Origin: Flavobacterium hydrocarbonoxydans
GTDB taxonomy: Bacteria > Bacteroidota > Bacteroidia > Flavobacteriales > Flavobacteriaceae
Assembly (NCBI RefSeq): GCF_009789235.1
Contig: NZ_WSTB01000015.1
Span: 26,415 to 90,414, forward strand
Direction: 5' to 3'
DNA: 64,000 nucleotides
Shown piece after piece: positions 9,092 to 18,874 of this stretch. How positions within the stretch are numbered: the stretch's first letter is position 1; every line of letters starts with the position of its first letter. A model generated the notes under the pieces. The model searched no databases and was not told where the DNA came from. It saw only the letters and a list, made by a program, of their open reading frames with translations. The position numbers were made by a program, and so were the translations under genes.

Positions 9092-10030
9092 CTAACTTAA
9101 ATGCTCCAGCATATCTTTAGTCATCGACTCCAAATCAAAAGTATGTTTCCAGCCCCAGTCTTTTCTTGCTTCGTTATCATCGATACTTGCCGGCCAGCTG
9201 TCCGCAATTTTCTGACGGAAATCCGGATTGTAGGTAATCTCAAATTCAGGTATGTGTTTCTTGATTTCGGCAGCAATTTCGGTGGGAGTAAAACTCATCG
9301 CTGCTAAATTATAAGACGAATGTATTTTGATTTCTTCAACTGGTGCCTGCATTATATTAATAGTCGCATTAATCGCATCATCCATGTACATCATGGGCAT
9401 TTTGGTTTCTGATGACAAGAAACATTCGTATTTTTTATCGGCAATAGCTTTGTAAAAAATATCAACCGCATAATCTGTCGTTCCGCCACCAGGAGGCGTT
9501 GACCAGCTAATTAAACCCGGATAACGAATACTGCGCACATCAACACCATAAATATTATGATAGTATTCGCACCATCTTTCGCCGGCTTGTTTACTGATTC
9601 CGTAAACCGTTGAAGGTTCCATAATGGTATATTGAGGTGTATTTTCTTTGGGAGTTGTGGGTCCAAAAACCGCAATACTGGATGGCCAGAATATCTTTTT
9701 TATTTTTTTGGCTTTAGCCAAATTTAAAACATGGAAAAGTGAATTCATATTCAAATCCCAGGCAAATGCAGGATTCTTTTCAGCTGTAGCAGATAAAAGA
9801 GCGGCCATCAGATACACATCAGTAATTTGATGTACCTCAACCAAATGTTCGATCTGATTAAAATCTAAAGCATTTACAACTTCAAATGGTCCTGAATTAA
9901 CGACATCTGTATTTAATTTTCGGATGTCAGAAGCGATTACATTTTCTGTTCCGTATAACTTACGCAGTTTTTGAGTCAGTTCGGTCCCAATCTGACCGCA
10001 AGCGCCAATAATCAATATCTTTGGATTCAT
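9092..10030 (-). CDS. L-threonine 3-dehydrogenase, short-chain dehydrogenase/epimerase type
   Basis: A predicted NAD-dependent enzyme of 312 residues that oxidises L-threonine to 2-amino-3-ketobutyrate. It belongs to the extended SDR family (UDP-galactose-4-epimerase fold), not the zinc alcohol dehydrogenase type. GACGQIG near residue 8 binds NAD; STVYGISKQAGE has the catalytic YxxxK; the GLISWSTPPGGGTTDYA segment is characteristic of flavobacterial threonine dehydrogenases. The ATG at 10028-10030 gives the family N-terminus MNPKILIIGACG; the frame open up to 10198 is non-coding upstream sequence. A TATATTTG box just upstream (minus strand) may be its -7 element. Confidence 0.9.
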   Translation of the reverse strand: MNPKILIIGACGQIGTELTQKLRKLYGTENVIASDIRKLNTDVVNSGPFEVVNALDFNQIEHLVEVHQITDVYLMAALLSATAEKNPAFAWDLNMNSLFHVLNLAKAKKIKKIFWPSSIAVFGPTTPKENTPQYTIMEPSTVYGISKQAGERWCEYYHNIYGVDVRSIRYPGLISWSTPPGGGTTDYAVDIFYKAIADKKYECFLSSETKMPMMYMDDAINATINIMQAPVEEIKIHSSYNLAAMSFTPTEIAAEIKKHIPEFEITYNPDFRQKIADSWPASIDDNEARKDWGWKHTFDLESMTKDMLEHLS

Positions 10031-10511
10031 TTGAGTGATTTTAATACTGCAAATATAACGTTTTCGCAAATATCTAATGTTTTTAGAAGTTAAAATTATA
10101 AAATCAACAACGATAAAGATTGTTTTTTGGATTATTCCTGAATTGAAAGAATGTATCAAAAGATTATTTTTGCCTCGAATTTCACTAATTGTCACCAATT
10201 ATTTTAAATTTTTAAGCGTACTGATTTACCATTAAGTTTGTCATTCCGTAGGAATCTCAGTAAGCAAATAACAAAAGTTTTAGATTCCTACGGAATGACA
10301 AACATGACGGAATCTGTGGCTAAAAAATATATGTTAATCTCCAACTTCTATACCTTAAATCAGAATTCGTAATTGTAAATTTACTTTGTAACTTTGTAGC
10401 TTAATGTTTTACCAAATGAAATCGCCATTAACAAAAAGTTTGCGCAGACAAACACCCATAAAAATAGAAGGCGATAACATATATGACCATTAAAAAATAA
10501 ATTTTACATAT
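10031..10511. other. Intergenic region with one family B repeat
   Basis: No gene is seen. It holds the leader of the threonine dehydrogenase gene, a weak relative of repeat family A around 10172-10200 (ctcgaatttcactaattgtc), the family B inverted repeat, and the region before the lipoprotein gene. Confidence 0.6.
10236..10303. repeat. Intergenic inverted repeat, family B (22-bp perfect arms)
   Basis: Arms gtttgtcattccgtaggaatct (split here as 10236-10257) and its exact complement (10282-10303) surround 24 bases. The same core tcattccgtaggaatc recurs as an inverted pair at 51361-51438. Confidence 0.85.
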
Positions 10512-11114
10512 ATGAAATATAAAATATCTCTTTTTCTACTTTTTGTTTTTGTATTGAACTCGTGTCAGGATGAAAACGAAAAACGCCGTGCAGAAAACGA
10601 AAAAGAAGCCAAAAAGAAAGAAGTTATCTTTAACAACATCAATAAAGGATGGGTCTTTATCGATGAACCCATCAATGAAATATCGGAACAAAAAATAAGT
10701 TCATGGCCTCAATGGCGTGACTTTCTAAAAGAAATCGATCAAAAGCCGCGAAAAACAATTGGTGCTTTTCAGAAAAAATCAGCAGCGATTGCCAAAAAAG
10801 CAATGGCTTTGAACGAAAATATTCCAGCCGAATTTAATTTACCTCAAATTAAAAGCAGGATTTCTGTTTTGATTACCAAAGTAAAAATGATGGATCTGTT
10901 CATTCACCTGGATAAAATTCCGGATGAAAAAGTGACTTTTTTAATTGGTGAAATCAACAAAGAATTGGTTTCATTAGAAAGACAAATGGATAACATTGTG
11001 GTAAAAAGTAAAATTCCGAAAGAACAGGGAGAAGAAGATTTTCTGCGAATGTTAGACACAACCCGTGCCATTCCGAACGCAATTACGGATCCAAATTTAA
11101 AAAAAATTGAGTAA
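10512..11114 (+). CDS. Uncharacterised lipoprotein upstream of mfd
   Basis: A 200-residue protein with signal peptide MKYKISLFLLFVFVLN and lipobox LNSC (Cys18), followed by a very charged linker (QDENEKRRAENEKEAKK). The rest is helical and Lys/Glu rich with no motif I recognise. It is predicted to be anchored in the periplasmic face or outer membrane. Its stop overlaps the start of mfd by 8 bases, so the two are co-transcribed, but a functional tie to DNA repair is not evident. Confidence 0.8.
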   Translation: MKYKISLFLLFVFVLNSCQDENEKRRAENEKEAKKKEVIFNNINKGWVFIDEPINEISEQKISSWPQWRDFLKEIDQKPRKTIGAFQKKSAAIAKKAMALNENIPAEFNLPQIKSRISVLITKVKMMDLFIHLDKIPDEKVTFLIGEINKELVSLERQMDNIVVKSKIPKEQGEEDFLRMLDTTRAIPNAITDPNLKKIE

Positions 11115-14100
11115 AAACGCTTTATATACGATGTATGACAATTTGCCTAAAACACAGCAGATTGCCACACAATTACTGGAAGACAATCAGGTAAAAATGC
11201 ATCTTAACGGCTTGTTGGGATCCGCAGTTTCCTTTGTGATTCGTGCTGTTTTCAAAAAAGCTGAATTGCCTTTTTTAGTCGTTTTAGACAATAAAGAAGA
11301 AGCTGCTTATTATTTGAACGATTTGGAGCAAATGATTGGCGAACAGGATGTTCTGTTCTATCCAGCATCATTTCGTCGCCCATACCAAATTGATGAGACT
11401 GATAACGCCAATGTTTTGTTGCGTGCCGAGGTTCTAAACCGAATCAATTCCCGCAAAAAGCCGGCCATCATTGTTACGTATCCAGAAGCTCTTTTTGAGA
11501 AAGTGGTAACGCGTCAGCAATTGGACAAAAACACTTTGAAAGTTGCTCTGAACGACAAAATTTCAATTGATTTTATCAATGAAGTGTTGTTTGAATACGA
11601 ATTTAAAAGAGTCGATTTCATCACAGAACCTGGCGAATTTTCGGTTCGTGGAGGTATTGTTGATGTATTTTCTTTTTCGAACGATCATCCGTACCGAATT
11701 GAATTCTTCGGAAATGAAGTTGACAGTATCAGAAGCTTTGATGTCGAAACCCAATTATCGGTGGAAACACACAAAAAAATCACGATTATCCCGAATGTCG
11801 AAAACAAAGTTTTTCAGGAAAATCGCGAAAGCTTCTTAGATTATATTTCGGAGAAAACGGTGATTTTCATTCAGAATACTGATGGATTATTCAGTCAGTT
11901 AGACAAACAATTCGCCAGAGCCGAAGAAGCTTTTGAGAAACTTTCGGGAGAAATAAAACACGCCACTCCGGAACAATTATTCTTAAATCAAAAGTCTTTC
12001 ATCAAACGAGCATTAGATTTTTCGATAGTCGAATTGACTTCAAAGCCGATTTTTAGAATCACAAAATCATTCGAATTTCATATTCAGCCACAACCTTCTT
12101 TCAACAAACAATTTGATTTGTTATTGAATAATCTGAGCGAAAATCATTTCAACGGACTCAAAAATTATCTTTTTTGTTCGAATGATGCTCAGGCAAAACG
12201 TTTTCATGACATTTTCGAAACCTTAGACGAAGCCAATTCCGAGAATATCCGAAAGCAATATCATACTGTGGTGTTGCCTTTGTACCAGGGATTTATTGAC
12301 GAAGAAAATCAGATTACGGCCTATACCGATCATCAGATTTTTGAACGTTACCATAAATTCAACATCAAAAACGGCTATTCGAAAAAGCATAATATTACGC
12401 TGAAAGAATTGACGGCCCTTTCTGTTGGCGATTATGTAACGCACATCGATCACGGAATCGGGAAGTTTGGTGGTTTGCAGAAAATTCAGGTTGAAGGCAA
12501 AACGCAGGAAGCCATAAAATTGGTGTATGCCGATAATGATATTGTGTATGTGAGTATTCACTCGCTTCATAAAATCTCAAAATACAACGGAAAAGACGGA
12601 ACGCCGCCTAAAATATATAAATTAGGCTCAAATGCCTGGAAAGTTTTAAAACAAAAAACCAAAGCCAGAGTCAAACATATTGCCTTCAACTTGATTCAGT
12701 TGTATGCCAAACGAAGATTAGAAAAAGGTTTCCAGTTTGCGCCAGATAGTTATTTGCAAAACGAATTAGAAAGTTCGTTTATCTACGAAGACACGCCTGA
12801 CCAAACCAAATCAACGCAGGAAGTAAAAGCCGATATGGAGAGCGATCGCCCAATGGATCGTTTGGTTTGTGGCGACGTAGGTTTTGGTAAAACCGAGGTG
12901 GCCATTCGTGCAGCTTTTAAAGCAGTTGATAATAGTAAACAAGTTGCCGTTTTGGTTCCAACAACCATTTTGGCTTACCAACATTACAGAACTTTTACCG
13001 AAAGATTAAAAGACATGCCGGTTTCGGTTGGGTATTTAAATAGGTTTAGAACCGCCAAACAAAAAGCGCAAACCCTAAAAGATTTAGCCGAAGGAAAACT
13101 AGATATCGTCATTGGAACACATCAATTGGTTAATAAAAATGTCGTTTTTAAAGACCTTGGTTTATTGATTGTCGATGAGGAACAAAAATTTGGTGTAAAC
13201 GTAAAAGACAAACTCAAAACGATTGCCGCAAATGTTGATACCTTGACTTTAACCGCAACGCCAATTCCGAGAACTTTACAATTTTCATTAATGGCGGCAC
13301 GAGATTTATCGGTAATTACAACACCTCCGCCCAATCGTTATCCGATAGAAACGAATGTCGTTGGATTTAATGAAGAAATTATTCGGGACGCGATTTCGTA
13401 TGAAATTCAGCGTAACGGACAGGTTTTCTTTATCAATAATAGAATAGAAAATATAAAAGAAGTCGCTGGAATGATTCAGCGTTTGGTGCCCAATGCCAGA
13501 GTCGGAATTGGTCACGGACAAATGGAAGGCGCAAAACTTGAAGAATTGATGTTAGGTTTCATGAACGGCGATTTTGATGTTTTGGTAGCCACAACCATCA
13601 TCGAAAGTGGATTGGATGTACCCAATGCCAACACGATTTTTATCAACAATGCCAATAATTTCGGATTGTCAGATTTGCATCAAATGCGTGGTCGCGTGGG
13701 TCGAAGCAACAAAAAAGCGTTCTGTTATTTTATTTGCCCACCGTATTCATCCATGACCGAAGATGCCAGAAAACGTATTCAGGCTTTGGAACAATTTAGC
13801 GAATTAGGAAGCGGTTTCAATATTGCCATGAAAGATTTAGAGATTCGTGGTGCAGGTGATTTATTGGGTGGCGAACAAAGTGGTTTCATCAACGAAATTG
13901 GTTTTGATACCTACCAGAAAATCATGAACGAAGCCATCGAGGAATTAAAAGAAAACGAATTCAAAGATTTATATCCTGAAGAAAACGATATTGAAACCAA
14001 AGAATACGTCAAAGATTTACAAATCGATACCGATTTTGAGTTGTTGTTTTCTGACGAATATATCAATAATGTCACCGAGCGTTTGAGTTTGTACAACGAA

Positions 14101-14475
14101 TTGGGTTCGGTAAAAAATGAAGCAGAATTAATTATTTTCCAAAATAAATTAATCGACCGTTTCGGGCCAATGCCGCCGCGCGCCAATGCTTTGATGAATA
14201 GCATCCGCATCAAATGGATTGCCACCAACATCGGAATCGAAAAACTGGTCATGAAAAAAGGCAAAATGATAGGTTATTTTGTCTCCGATCAGCAGTCTGA
14301 TTATTACCAATCATCGAAGTTTAGAAAAGTGTTGCAATTTGTACAAAAACAAAGCAGTCTTTGCACCATGAAAGAAAAGCAAACACCAAACGGCTTGCGT
14401 CTTTTACTGACTTTCGATAATGTAAAATCGACCAAAAGAGCTTTGGAATTGATGGAGATGTTGGGTGGTGAGTAG
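11107..14475 (+). CDS. mfd: Transcription-repair coupling factor Mfd
   Basis: A DNA translocase of 1122 residues that removes stalled RNA polymerase and recruits UvrAB. The UvrB-like N-terminal module is followed by a CarD-like RNA polymerase interaction domain (SVGDYVTHIDHGIGKF, about residue 435), the superfamily 2 motor with Walker A GDVGFGKTE (about 588), DEEQ box (about 689), TATPIPRTL, and motif VI HQMRGRVGRS (about 857), then the TRCF C-terminal domain. The frame starts with TTG at 11107, overlapping the preceding lipoprotein gene; an ATG lies eight codons in (11131) as an alternative. Confidence 0.97.
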   Translation: MSKNALYTMYDNLPKTQQIATQLLEDNQVKMHLNGLLGSAVSFVIRAVFKKAELPFLVVLDNKEEAAYYLNDLEQMIGEQDVLFYPASFRRPYQIDETDNANVLLRAEVLNRINSRKKPAIIVTYPEALFEKVVTRQQLDKNTLKVALNDKISIDFINEVLFEYEFKRVDFITEPGEFSVRGGIVDVFSFSNDHPYRIEFFGNEVDSIRSFDVETQLSVETHKKITIIPNVENKVFQENRESFLDYISEKTVIFIQNTDGLFSQLDKQFARAEEAFEKLSGEIKHATPEQLFLNQKSFIKRALDFSIVELTSKPIFRITKSFEFHIQPQPSFNKQFDLLLNNLSENHFNGLKNYLFCSNDAQAKRFHDIFETLDEANSENIRKQYHTVVLPLYQGFIDEENQITAYTDHQIFERYHKFNIKNGYSKKHNITLKELTALSVGDYVTHIDHGIGKFGGLQKIQVEGKTQEAIKLVYADNDIVYVSIHSLHKISKYNGKDGTPPKIYKLGSNAWKVLKQKTKARVKHIAFNLIQLYAKRRLEKGFQFAPDSYLQNELESSFIYEDTPDQTKSTQEVKADMESDRPMDRLVCGDVGFGKTEVAIRAAFKAVDNSKQVAVLVPTTILAYQHYRTFTERLKDMPVSVGYLNRFRTAKQKAQTLKDLAEGKLDIVIGTHQLVNKNVVFKDLGLLIVDEEQKFGVNVKDKLKTIAANVDTLTLTATPIPRTLQFSLMAARDLSVITTPPPNRYPIETNVVGFNEEIIRDAISYEIQRNGQVFFINNRIENIKEVAGMIQRLVPNARVGIGHGQMEGAKLEELMLGFMNGDFDVLVATTIIESGLDVPNANTIFINNANNFGLSDLHQMRGRVGRSNKKAFCYFICPPYSSMTEDARKRIQALEQFSELGSGFNIAMKDLEIRGAGDLLGGEQSGFINEIGFDTYQKIMNEAIEELKENEFKDLYPEENDIETKEYVKDLQIDTDFELLFSDEYINNVTERLSLYNELGSVKNEAELIIFQNKLIDRFGPMPPRANALMNSIRIKWIATNIGIEKLVMKKGKMIGYFVSDQQSDYYQSSKFRKVLQFVQKQSSLCTMKEKQTPNGLRLLLTFDNVKSTKRALELMEMLGGE

Positions 14476-14581
14476 TTTTTTCAAGAGCAGAAAACTTTTT
14501 TTCATAAGAACACTTGTCCCGCTATCCCTTTCAAACGAAGTTCACTGAACTCCAATAAAAATAAAAATTAAGTGAAGTAAT

Positions 14582-14635
14582 CTTTTGTGCCTAACCCCGG
14601 CACAAAAGGATTTCCAGTCCTATCGGGGCTAGGTA
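14582..14635. repeat. Intergenic hairpin repeat, family C
   Basis: CTTTTGTGCC (14582-14591) pairs with GGCACAAAAG (14599-14608), followed by a conserved tail with tatcggggctagg. A second copy with compensating stem changes is at 35332-35384. The block cccgctatcc upstream (about 14519) is also shared. Confidence 0.75.
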
Positions 14636-14698
14636 TGAGGTTTAGTATTTATAAGTGCTTATTTGCCATTTTTAAAATTATCTAATCTATAAAAAAAC

Positions 14699-15172
14699 AT
14701 GAAAATAACCTCAAAGAGCCTTTATAAATTAGGTTTTGTAGGATTGGTTCCAAATTTCGGATTAATAGCCGGAATGGTTTTAATTGTTCAGGGTTTTATT
14801 AGAAAAGACAATAAAATGAAAATAATCGGATTGTCTGGAATTCTTTTCACTCCTTTATTTTGGTTCATTTATCTCAATAGCGATTTTCATAAAGGACATT
14901 TAACTCAATTTACAAATCATCGATTGAATGAAGTAGTGAAAGATTTAGAGTTTTATAAAAACAAAAAAGGTCAATATCCGGATAGTTTAGCACAATTAAA
15001 ACCTCAAAATAAATTCTTTTTGGATGATGAGTTTTTTAGTGATGAATTTAATTTTAAGAAGTCAAAACCTGCCAGATTTTATTACAAAAAAACAGAACAA
15101 AATTATGTTTTAAAATCATTTGGACCAGATTTGATATTAAATACAAAAGATGATATTTATCCAGAATTATAA
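14699..15172 (+). CDS. Small membrane protein with a pseudopilin-like C-terminal domain
   Basis: A 157-residue protein with two hydrophobic segments (about residues 12-30 and 40-58). A soluble part follows that starts LNEVVKDLEFYKNKKGQYPDSLAQL and ends SFGPDLILNTKDDIYPEL. The block of a helix, GQYPxSL and a closing acidic FGPD...DDI loop resembles the C-terminal half of GspG-type major pseudopilins. The usual N-terminal prepilin motif is absent. It may be anchored in the inner membrane facing the periplasm. Function unknown; the resemblance is by pattern only. It converges on the large amylase gene with a shared terminator. Confidence 0.65.
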   Translation: MKITSKSLYKLGFVGLVPNFGLIAGMVLIVQGFIRKDNKMKIIGLSGILFTPLFWFIYLNSDFHKGHLTQFTNHRLNEVVKDLEFYKNKKGQYPDSLAQLKPQNKFFLDDEFFSDEFNFKKSKPARFYYKKTEQNYVLKSFGPDLILNTKDDIYPEL

Positions 15173-15175
15173 AAA

Positions 15176-15213
15176 AAGCCCGGATGAAATTTTCATCTGG
15201 GCTTACTTTTTTA
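15176..15213. terminator. Bidirectional terminator between convergent genes
   Basis: AAGCCCGGATGAAA pairs with TTTCATCTGGGCTT, with a T run on the plus side and A run (T on the minus strand) on the other. Confidence 0.85.
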
Positions 15214-15221
15214 ACAATAAT

Positions 15222-15239
15222 AATTCGTGAATTCGTGGC
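15222..15239. repeat. Single arm of repeat family A
   Basis: aattcgtgaattcgtggc, identical to the right arm of the family A element at 3188-3205, without its partner. Confidence 0.6.
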
Positions 15240-15249
15240 GAAAAAACAA

Positions 15250-18200
15250 TTATTTAACAATCAGTTTCTTCGTCACATTCACATCATCTGCCTGAATATG
15301 TACTAAATATAAACCAGCAGCTAAATGATGATTTACAGTTCCTGATGCCGAAAGTCTTTCCGCTACAACCTTTCTTCCATTCATATCTGTAACCGTAATT
15401 GTTGCTGGGGCTTCTCCCTTTAATTCCGGTAACGTTACATTAAAAAAGTTTTCTGATGCCGGATTTGGATAGATCCCTACCAAAGCTGAAGTATCTTCTT
15501 TTATGATTTCTTCCTTAACACTAACCGCAGTTTTTGACATTGTGGTCGTCTCCAATTGCCATTGTGCACTGTACCAGCCATCCTGAGAATTTCCGTATTG
15601 TGCAGAACCTGTTTGGTTTTCTACGTGAACAATGTTTCCGGTCTGCCATCTGTTTCTGATTCTGATCCATGTTCCGTCTATATAATCCGCTGACCATTGT
15701 GCGCTCCAGAAAGTAGTATCTGTTACATTCGACTGAACATTTCCGGTTTGACTTTCGATATTCATCAGTTCACCAGTCGCCACATTTTTCAAGACAAAAT
15801 AAGTCGCGTCAATAGCAATTTTCTGCCATTTGTAATTGTTATTGGAAGCTGTTGCCCCATAACCTACATTCGCTCCATTATCCGACAAATAAGCATTTGT
15901 CCATCTGTTTTTGATGGTATAATACGTTCCTGTAGCCGTTGAAACCGTAATGGCACAAGTGGCGGTTTTGCTTCCGCTAACTGTTGTTACCGTAATCGTT
16001 GCTGTTCCGTTTGCCACAGCCGTTACTACTCCAGAAGCATTTACCGTTGCCACAGCTGTATTACTTGAGCTGTACGTTACGGCTTTATTCGTCGCATTGG
16101 CAGGCAGAATTGTAGGTGTAAGCTGTTGTGTTCCGCCAACAGACAATGAAGCTGATGTTGGGCTAAGACTAACGCTTGTTACTGCTACATTTACAGCATT
16201 TACTGTTACCACACAAGTTGCTGTTTTGGCACCGTCCTGAGTTGTTACCGTTATCGTAGCAGAACCCGCTGTTACGGCAGTTATTAATCCTGCAGCATTT
16301 ACTGTTGCAACGCCTGTATTAGAGGAACTGTAAGCAACTGCTTTATTGGTTGCCGTTGCAGGAGCAACTGTAGGTGTTAACTGTTGCGTAGCACCCACTA
16401 ATAAAGTGGCCGTAGTTGGAGCAAGTGTAACTCCCGTAACTGCTACTACAGTACCAGGATTGCTGTCGTACCACGTATTATTCATGTACCAACCGGTTTT
16501 GTTTCGGCTTAAGTCGGCCGTTTGATTGGTACCATCGTTAAATATTACATTCGTAGAAGTTACATTGGTAAAAGTATAACTGTACCAACCATTACCTGTA
16601 TCTGTCATGTTTACACCAGGCCAGCTAGCATTTGCCAAAACCCCAGCCGGTAATGCACTCCAATAGTAAATTTTGATACCCGTTCCCCAAGTAGATGGTT
16701 TATAAAAATAAACGGTAAAATTAGTATTGGCATTTACCGTAATGGTTGCCGAAGCTATTTTATTTCCGTCTTGTGTAGTCGCTGTAATAGTTGCTGTTCC
16801 GGCAGAAACTGCTGTTACAAGTCCGCTTGAATTTACAGTGGCAATGGCATTATTACTCGAAGACCAGCTTACCGTTTTGTTGGTCGCATTGGCAGGAGCC
16901 ACTGTTGCGCTAAGCTGTTGCGTATTGCCGGCATATAAACTTGCTGTAGCAGGTGAAACACTCACAGATGCAACAGGAATTGCCGCCACGGTTATGGCTG
17001 ATGTAGCCGTTTTATTTCCGTCAACGGTTTTAACTGTAATTGTTGTGGTACCCGCTGAAACTGCCGTTACTAAACCATAAGCGTTTACCGTTGCTACAGC
17101 GGTATTTCCCGATGTCCAGGTCAGGTTTTGGTTGGTGGCATTTGCCGGAGCAATTGTAGCATTAAGCTGCTGTGTTGAACCTAAACCAACTGTAGCTGTT
17201 GCCGGATTAACCGATACTCCCGTAACAGCTACCACCGGAACATTGGCATTGGTTAAAACCAAATATTCATAAGCTGCAAATGATCGTGTAGCGCCTGCTG
17301 TTAGCGTTACAGAAGCATTTCCGTTATACGGATTTACATAGGTTCCCGCTAATGCTGCCGGAATAACATACGATTTAGAAGCATTTCTTAAATTCGACAT
17401 TACGACTACTTTTTCAGCACCTAATGTTTTGGTAAAAATACTAATATCATCATTCGCATACATCGTTAAATCGCCTCGACGAATGGCTGCACTGCTGGTT
17501 CTGAAGTTCAATATTTTAGCAAAATCAGCCGCAGCGGTTGGATTTTGAGACCAATTGAATTTAAAATTGTTCCAGGGCCAATCTGTTTTGGGTTCGTAAT
17601 CGATTTCCTGTCCACTCATTAAAAAAGGAACCCCTTTCATATAAGCCGAAACCAGGAAATTAGCAACAATACCATTATGATTATTGAAGATTACAAAAGG
17701 TCTCTGTACCCCATTTTCATTGGTGTAAGTATCATGATTCCCGGTGTATCGAACAGCCTGATTGGATCCGGTTGCATTTACATATTCATAATCATTGATG
17801 GTTTGAAATCGTTGCGAAACAGGTCCTCCGGCAGCAACATCTTTTAGAGCGTTCCAAAACCATCTGTCACCAAAATTCATATCGAATCCGGCAGTAAAAT
17901 TAGCCTGTCTGTCTCCTTCAGCAAGCATCAGTAATTTATGCGTATTGATTCCACGGATATTTCCAATTACTTCCGACCAAAAATCAAGCGGCGGATTATT
18001 AGCATAATCACAACGGTAACCGTCGATATTTGCCGCCAAAATCCAATAACGCATAGCATCTTTTATGGCGTTTCGTGTCGCCGAACTATTAAGGTCAAGA
18101 GCAGCAATATCTGAAAAATTACCTAATTGCTGAATGGTTGTTCCGCTACGCAAATAATACTCAGGATGCTGGATTGTCCAGGGATTATCCCAGGAAGTCC

Positions 18201-18621
18201 CGTTGATAGCAATATCTAAAATAACAGCCATTCCACGGCTGTGTGCTCCATCAACTAAAGTACGAAGGTCAGACAACGAGCCATATTCAGAAGCTACGGC
18301 TTTAAAATCTTTAATACAATAAGGCGAAGGCGAGCTTCTCGAATCAGTACCATGAGGGTAAATGGGCATTAAATAAATAACATTGGTCCCAAGTGCTTTA
18401 ATATTATCTAATCGGGCGGTTACTCCGGCTAAATCTCCGTTAGCACTAAACGGACGAATATGTACCTGATACATGTTTATATCTCTGGTATCGGGAACTC
18501 CTGCGAAGGGGGTGCCGTACTGAGGTGGATCTTGTGCATAAACGGAACTTGCAAATAACATCAGAAAACAAATTAATGCTTTGCTGATCTCCAATAATCT
18601 TGTGATTTTTTTAATTTTCAT
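15250..18621 (-). CDS. Multimodular GH13 alpha-amylase-like protein with type IX secretion sorting domain
   Basis: A secreted alpha-glucan-acting protein of 1123 residues. Order: signal peptide ending VYAQ (1-30), GH13 barrel (about 45-460), two Big_2 Ig-like repeats (about 465-545 and 550-630), a starch-binding module like CBM26 (about 634-722, with IYYWS and WPGVNM), two more Big_2 repeats (about 726-808 and 813-892), a ricin-like beta-trefoil segment (about 898-1025), and a type A sorting domain (YPNPASENFF to the final KKLIVK). The nucleophile D205, acid E235 and NHD297 are present, but region I reads DIAING, with G141 where family members have His. It is the last gene of the Sus locus and a paralogue of the amylase at 21105-22481. 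Confidence 0.92.
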   Translation of the reverse strand: MKIKKITRLLEISKALICFLMLFASSVYAQDPPQYGTPFAGVPDTRDINMYQVHIRPFSANGDLAGVTARLDNIKALGTNVIYLMPIYPHGTDSRSSPSPYCIKDFKAVASEYGSLSDLRTLVDGAHSRGMAVILDIAINGTSWDNPWTIQHPEYYLRSGTTIQQLGNFSDIAALDLNSSATRNAIKDAMRYWILAANIDGYRCDYANNPPLDFWSEVIGNIRGINTHKLLMLAEGDRQANFTAGFDMNFGDRWFWNALKDVAAGGPVSQRFQTINDYEYVNATGSNQAVRYTGNHDTYTNENGVQRPFVIFNNHNGIVANFLVSAYMKGVPFLMSGQEIDYEPKTDWPWNNFKFNWSQNPTAAADFAKILNFRTSSAAIRRGDLTMYANDDISIFTKTLGAEKVVVMSNLRNASKSYVIPAALAGTYVNPYNGNASVTLTAGATRSFAAYEYLVLTNANVPVVAVTGVSVNPATATVGLGSTQQLNATIAPANATNQNLTWTSGNTAVATVNAYGLVTAVSAGTTTITVKTVDGNKTATSAITVAAIPVASVSVSPATASLYAGNTQQLSATVAPANATNKTVSWSSSNNAIATVNSSGLVTAVSAGTATITATTQDGNKIASATITVNANTNFTVYFYKPSTWGTGIKIYYWSALPAGVLANASWPGVNMTDTGNGWYSYTFTNVTSTNVIFNDGTNQTADLSRNKTGWYMNNTWYDSNPGTVVAVTGVTLAPTTATLLVGATQQLTPTVAPATATNKAVAYSSSNTGVATVNAAGLITAVTAGSATITVTTQDGAKTATCVVTVNAVNVAVTSVSLSPTSASLSVGGTQQLTPTILPANATNKAVTYSSSNTAVATVNASGVVTAVANGTATITVTTVSGSKTATCAITVSTATGTYYTIKNRWTNAYLSDNGANVGYGATASNNNYKWQKIAIDATYFVLKNVATGELMNIESQTGNVQSNVTDTTFWSAQWSADYIDGTWIRIRNRWQTGNIVHVENQTGSAQYGNSQDGWYSAQWQLETTTMSKTAVSVKEEIIKEDTSALVGIYPNPASENFFNVTLPELKGEAPATITVTDMNGRKVVAERLSASGTVNHHLAAGLYLVHIQADDVNVTKKLIVK

Positions 18622-18771
18622 AATTTTGGTTTTTGCATGCTTGTCAGCATCTTTAACTAAAATTCATTCTCACTTGCATTGTTTTTTAAATTTGACAAAC
18701 ATTGGTTGGTTAATAGTCTTCAAGTAGTAAATTTTTAATTTTTGCCCAAAAATTAGACAATCGTTTTCCCT

Positions 18772-18840
18772 GCCACGAATGCACGAATTTTTTTTCCAGT
18801 TTATTTTTATGGAGAAAAACTTAATTCGTGAATTCGTGGC
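18772..18840. repeat. Intergenic inverted repeat, family A
   Basis: Arms gccacgaatgcacgaatt (18772-18789) and aattcgtgaattcgtggc (18823-18840) pair with one mismatch. It lies between two co-directional glycosidase genes. Confidence 0.7.
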
Positions 18841-18874
18841 AAAAAAACTTTTTAATAAATGCGATTCTGTAATC

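Noticed and set aside
10031..10198. Longer N-terminus for the threonine dehydrogenase
   Set aside because: The extension contains a promoter box and repeat sequence, and homologues begin at the Rossmann motif directly after MNPK.
12223..12570. Long antisense open frame within mfd
   Set aside because: It lies inside a highly conserved gene, has no family similarity and no promoter; a shadow of codon bias.
16727..17080. Antisense open frames across the Ig-like repeats of the large amylase
   Set aside because: They are alanine/valine-rich mirror products of the Thr/Ala-rich repeat codons and repeat along with them.
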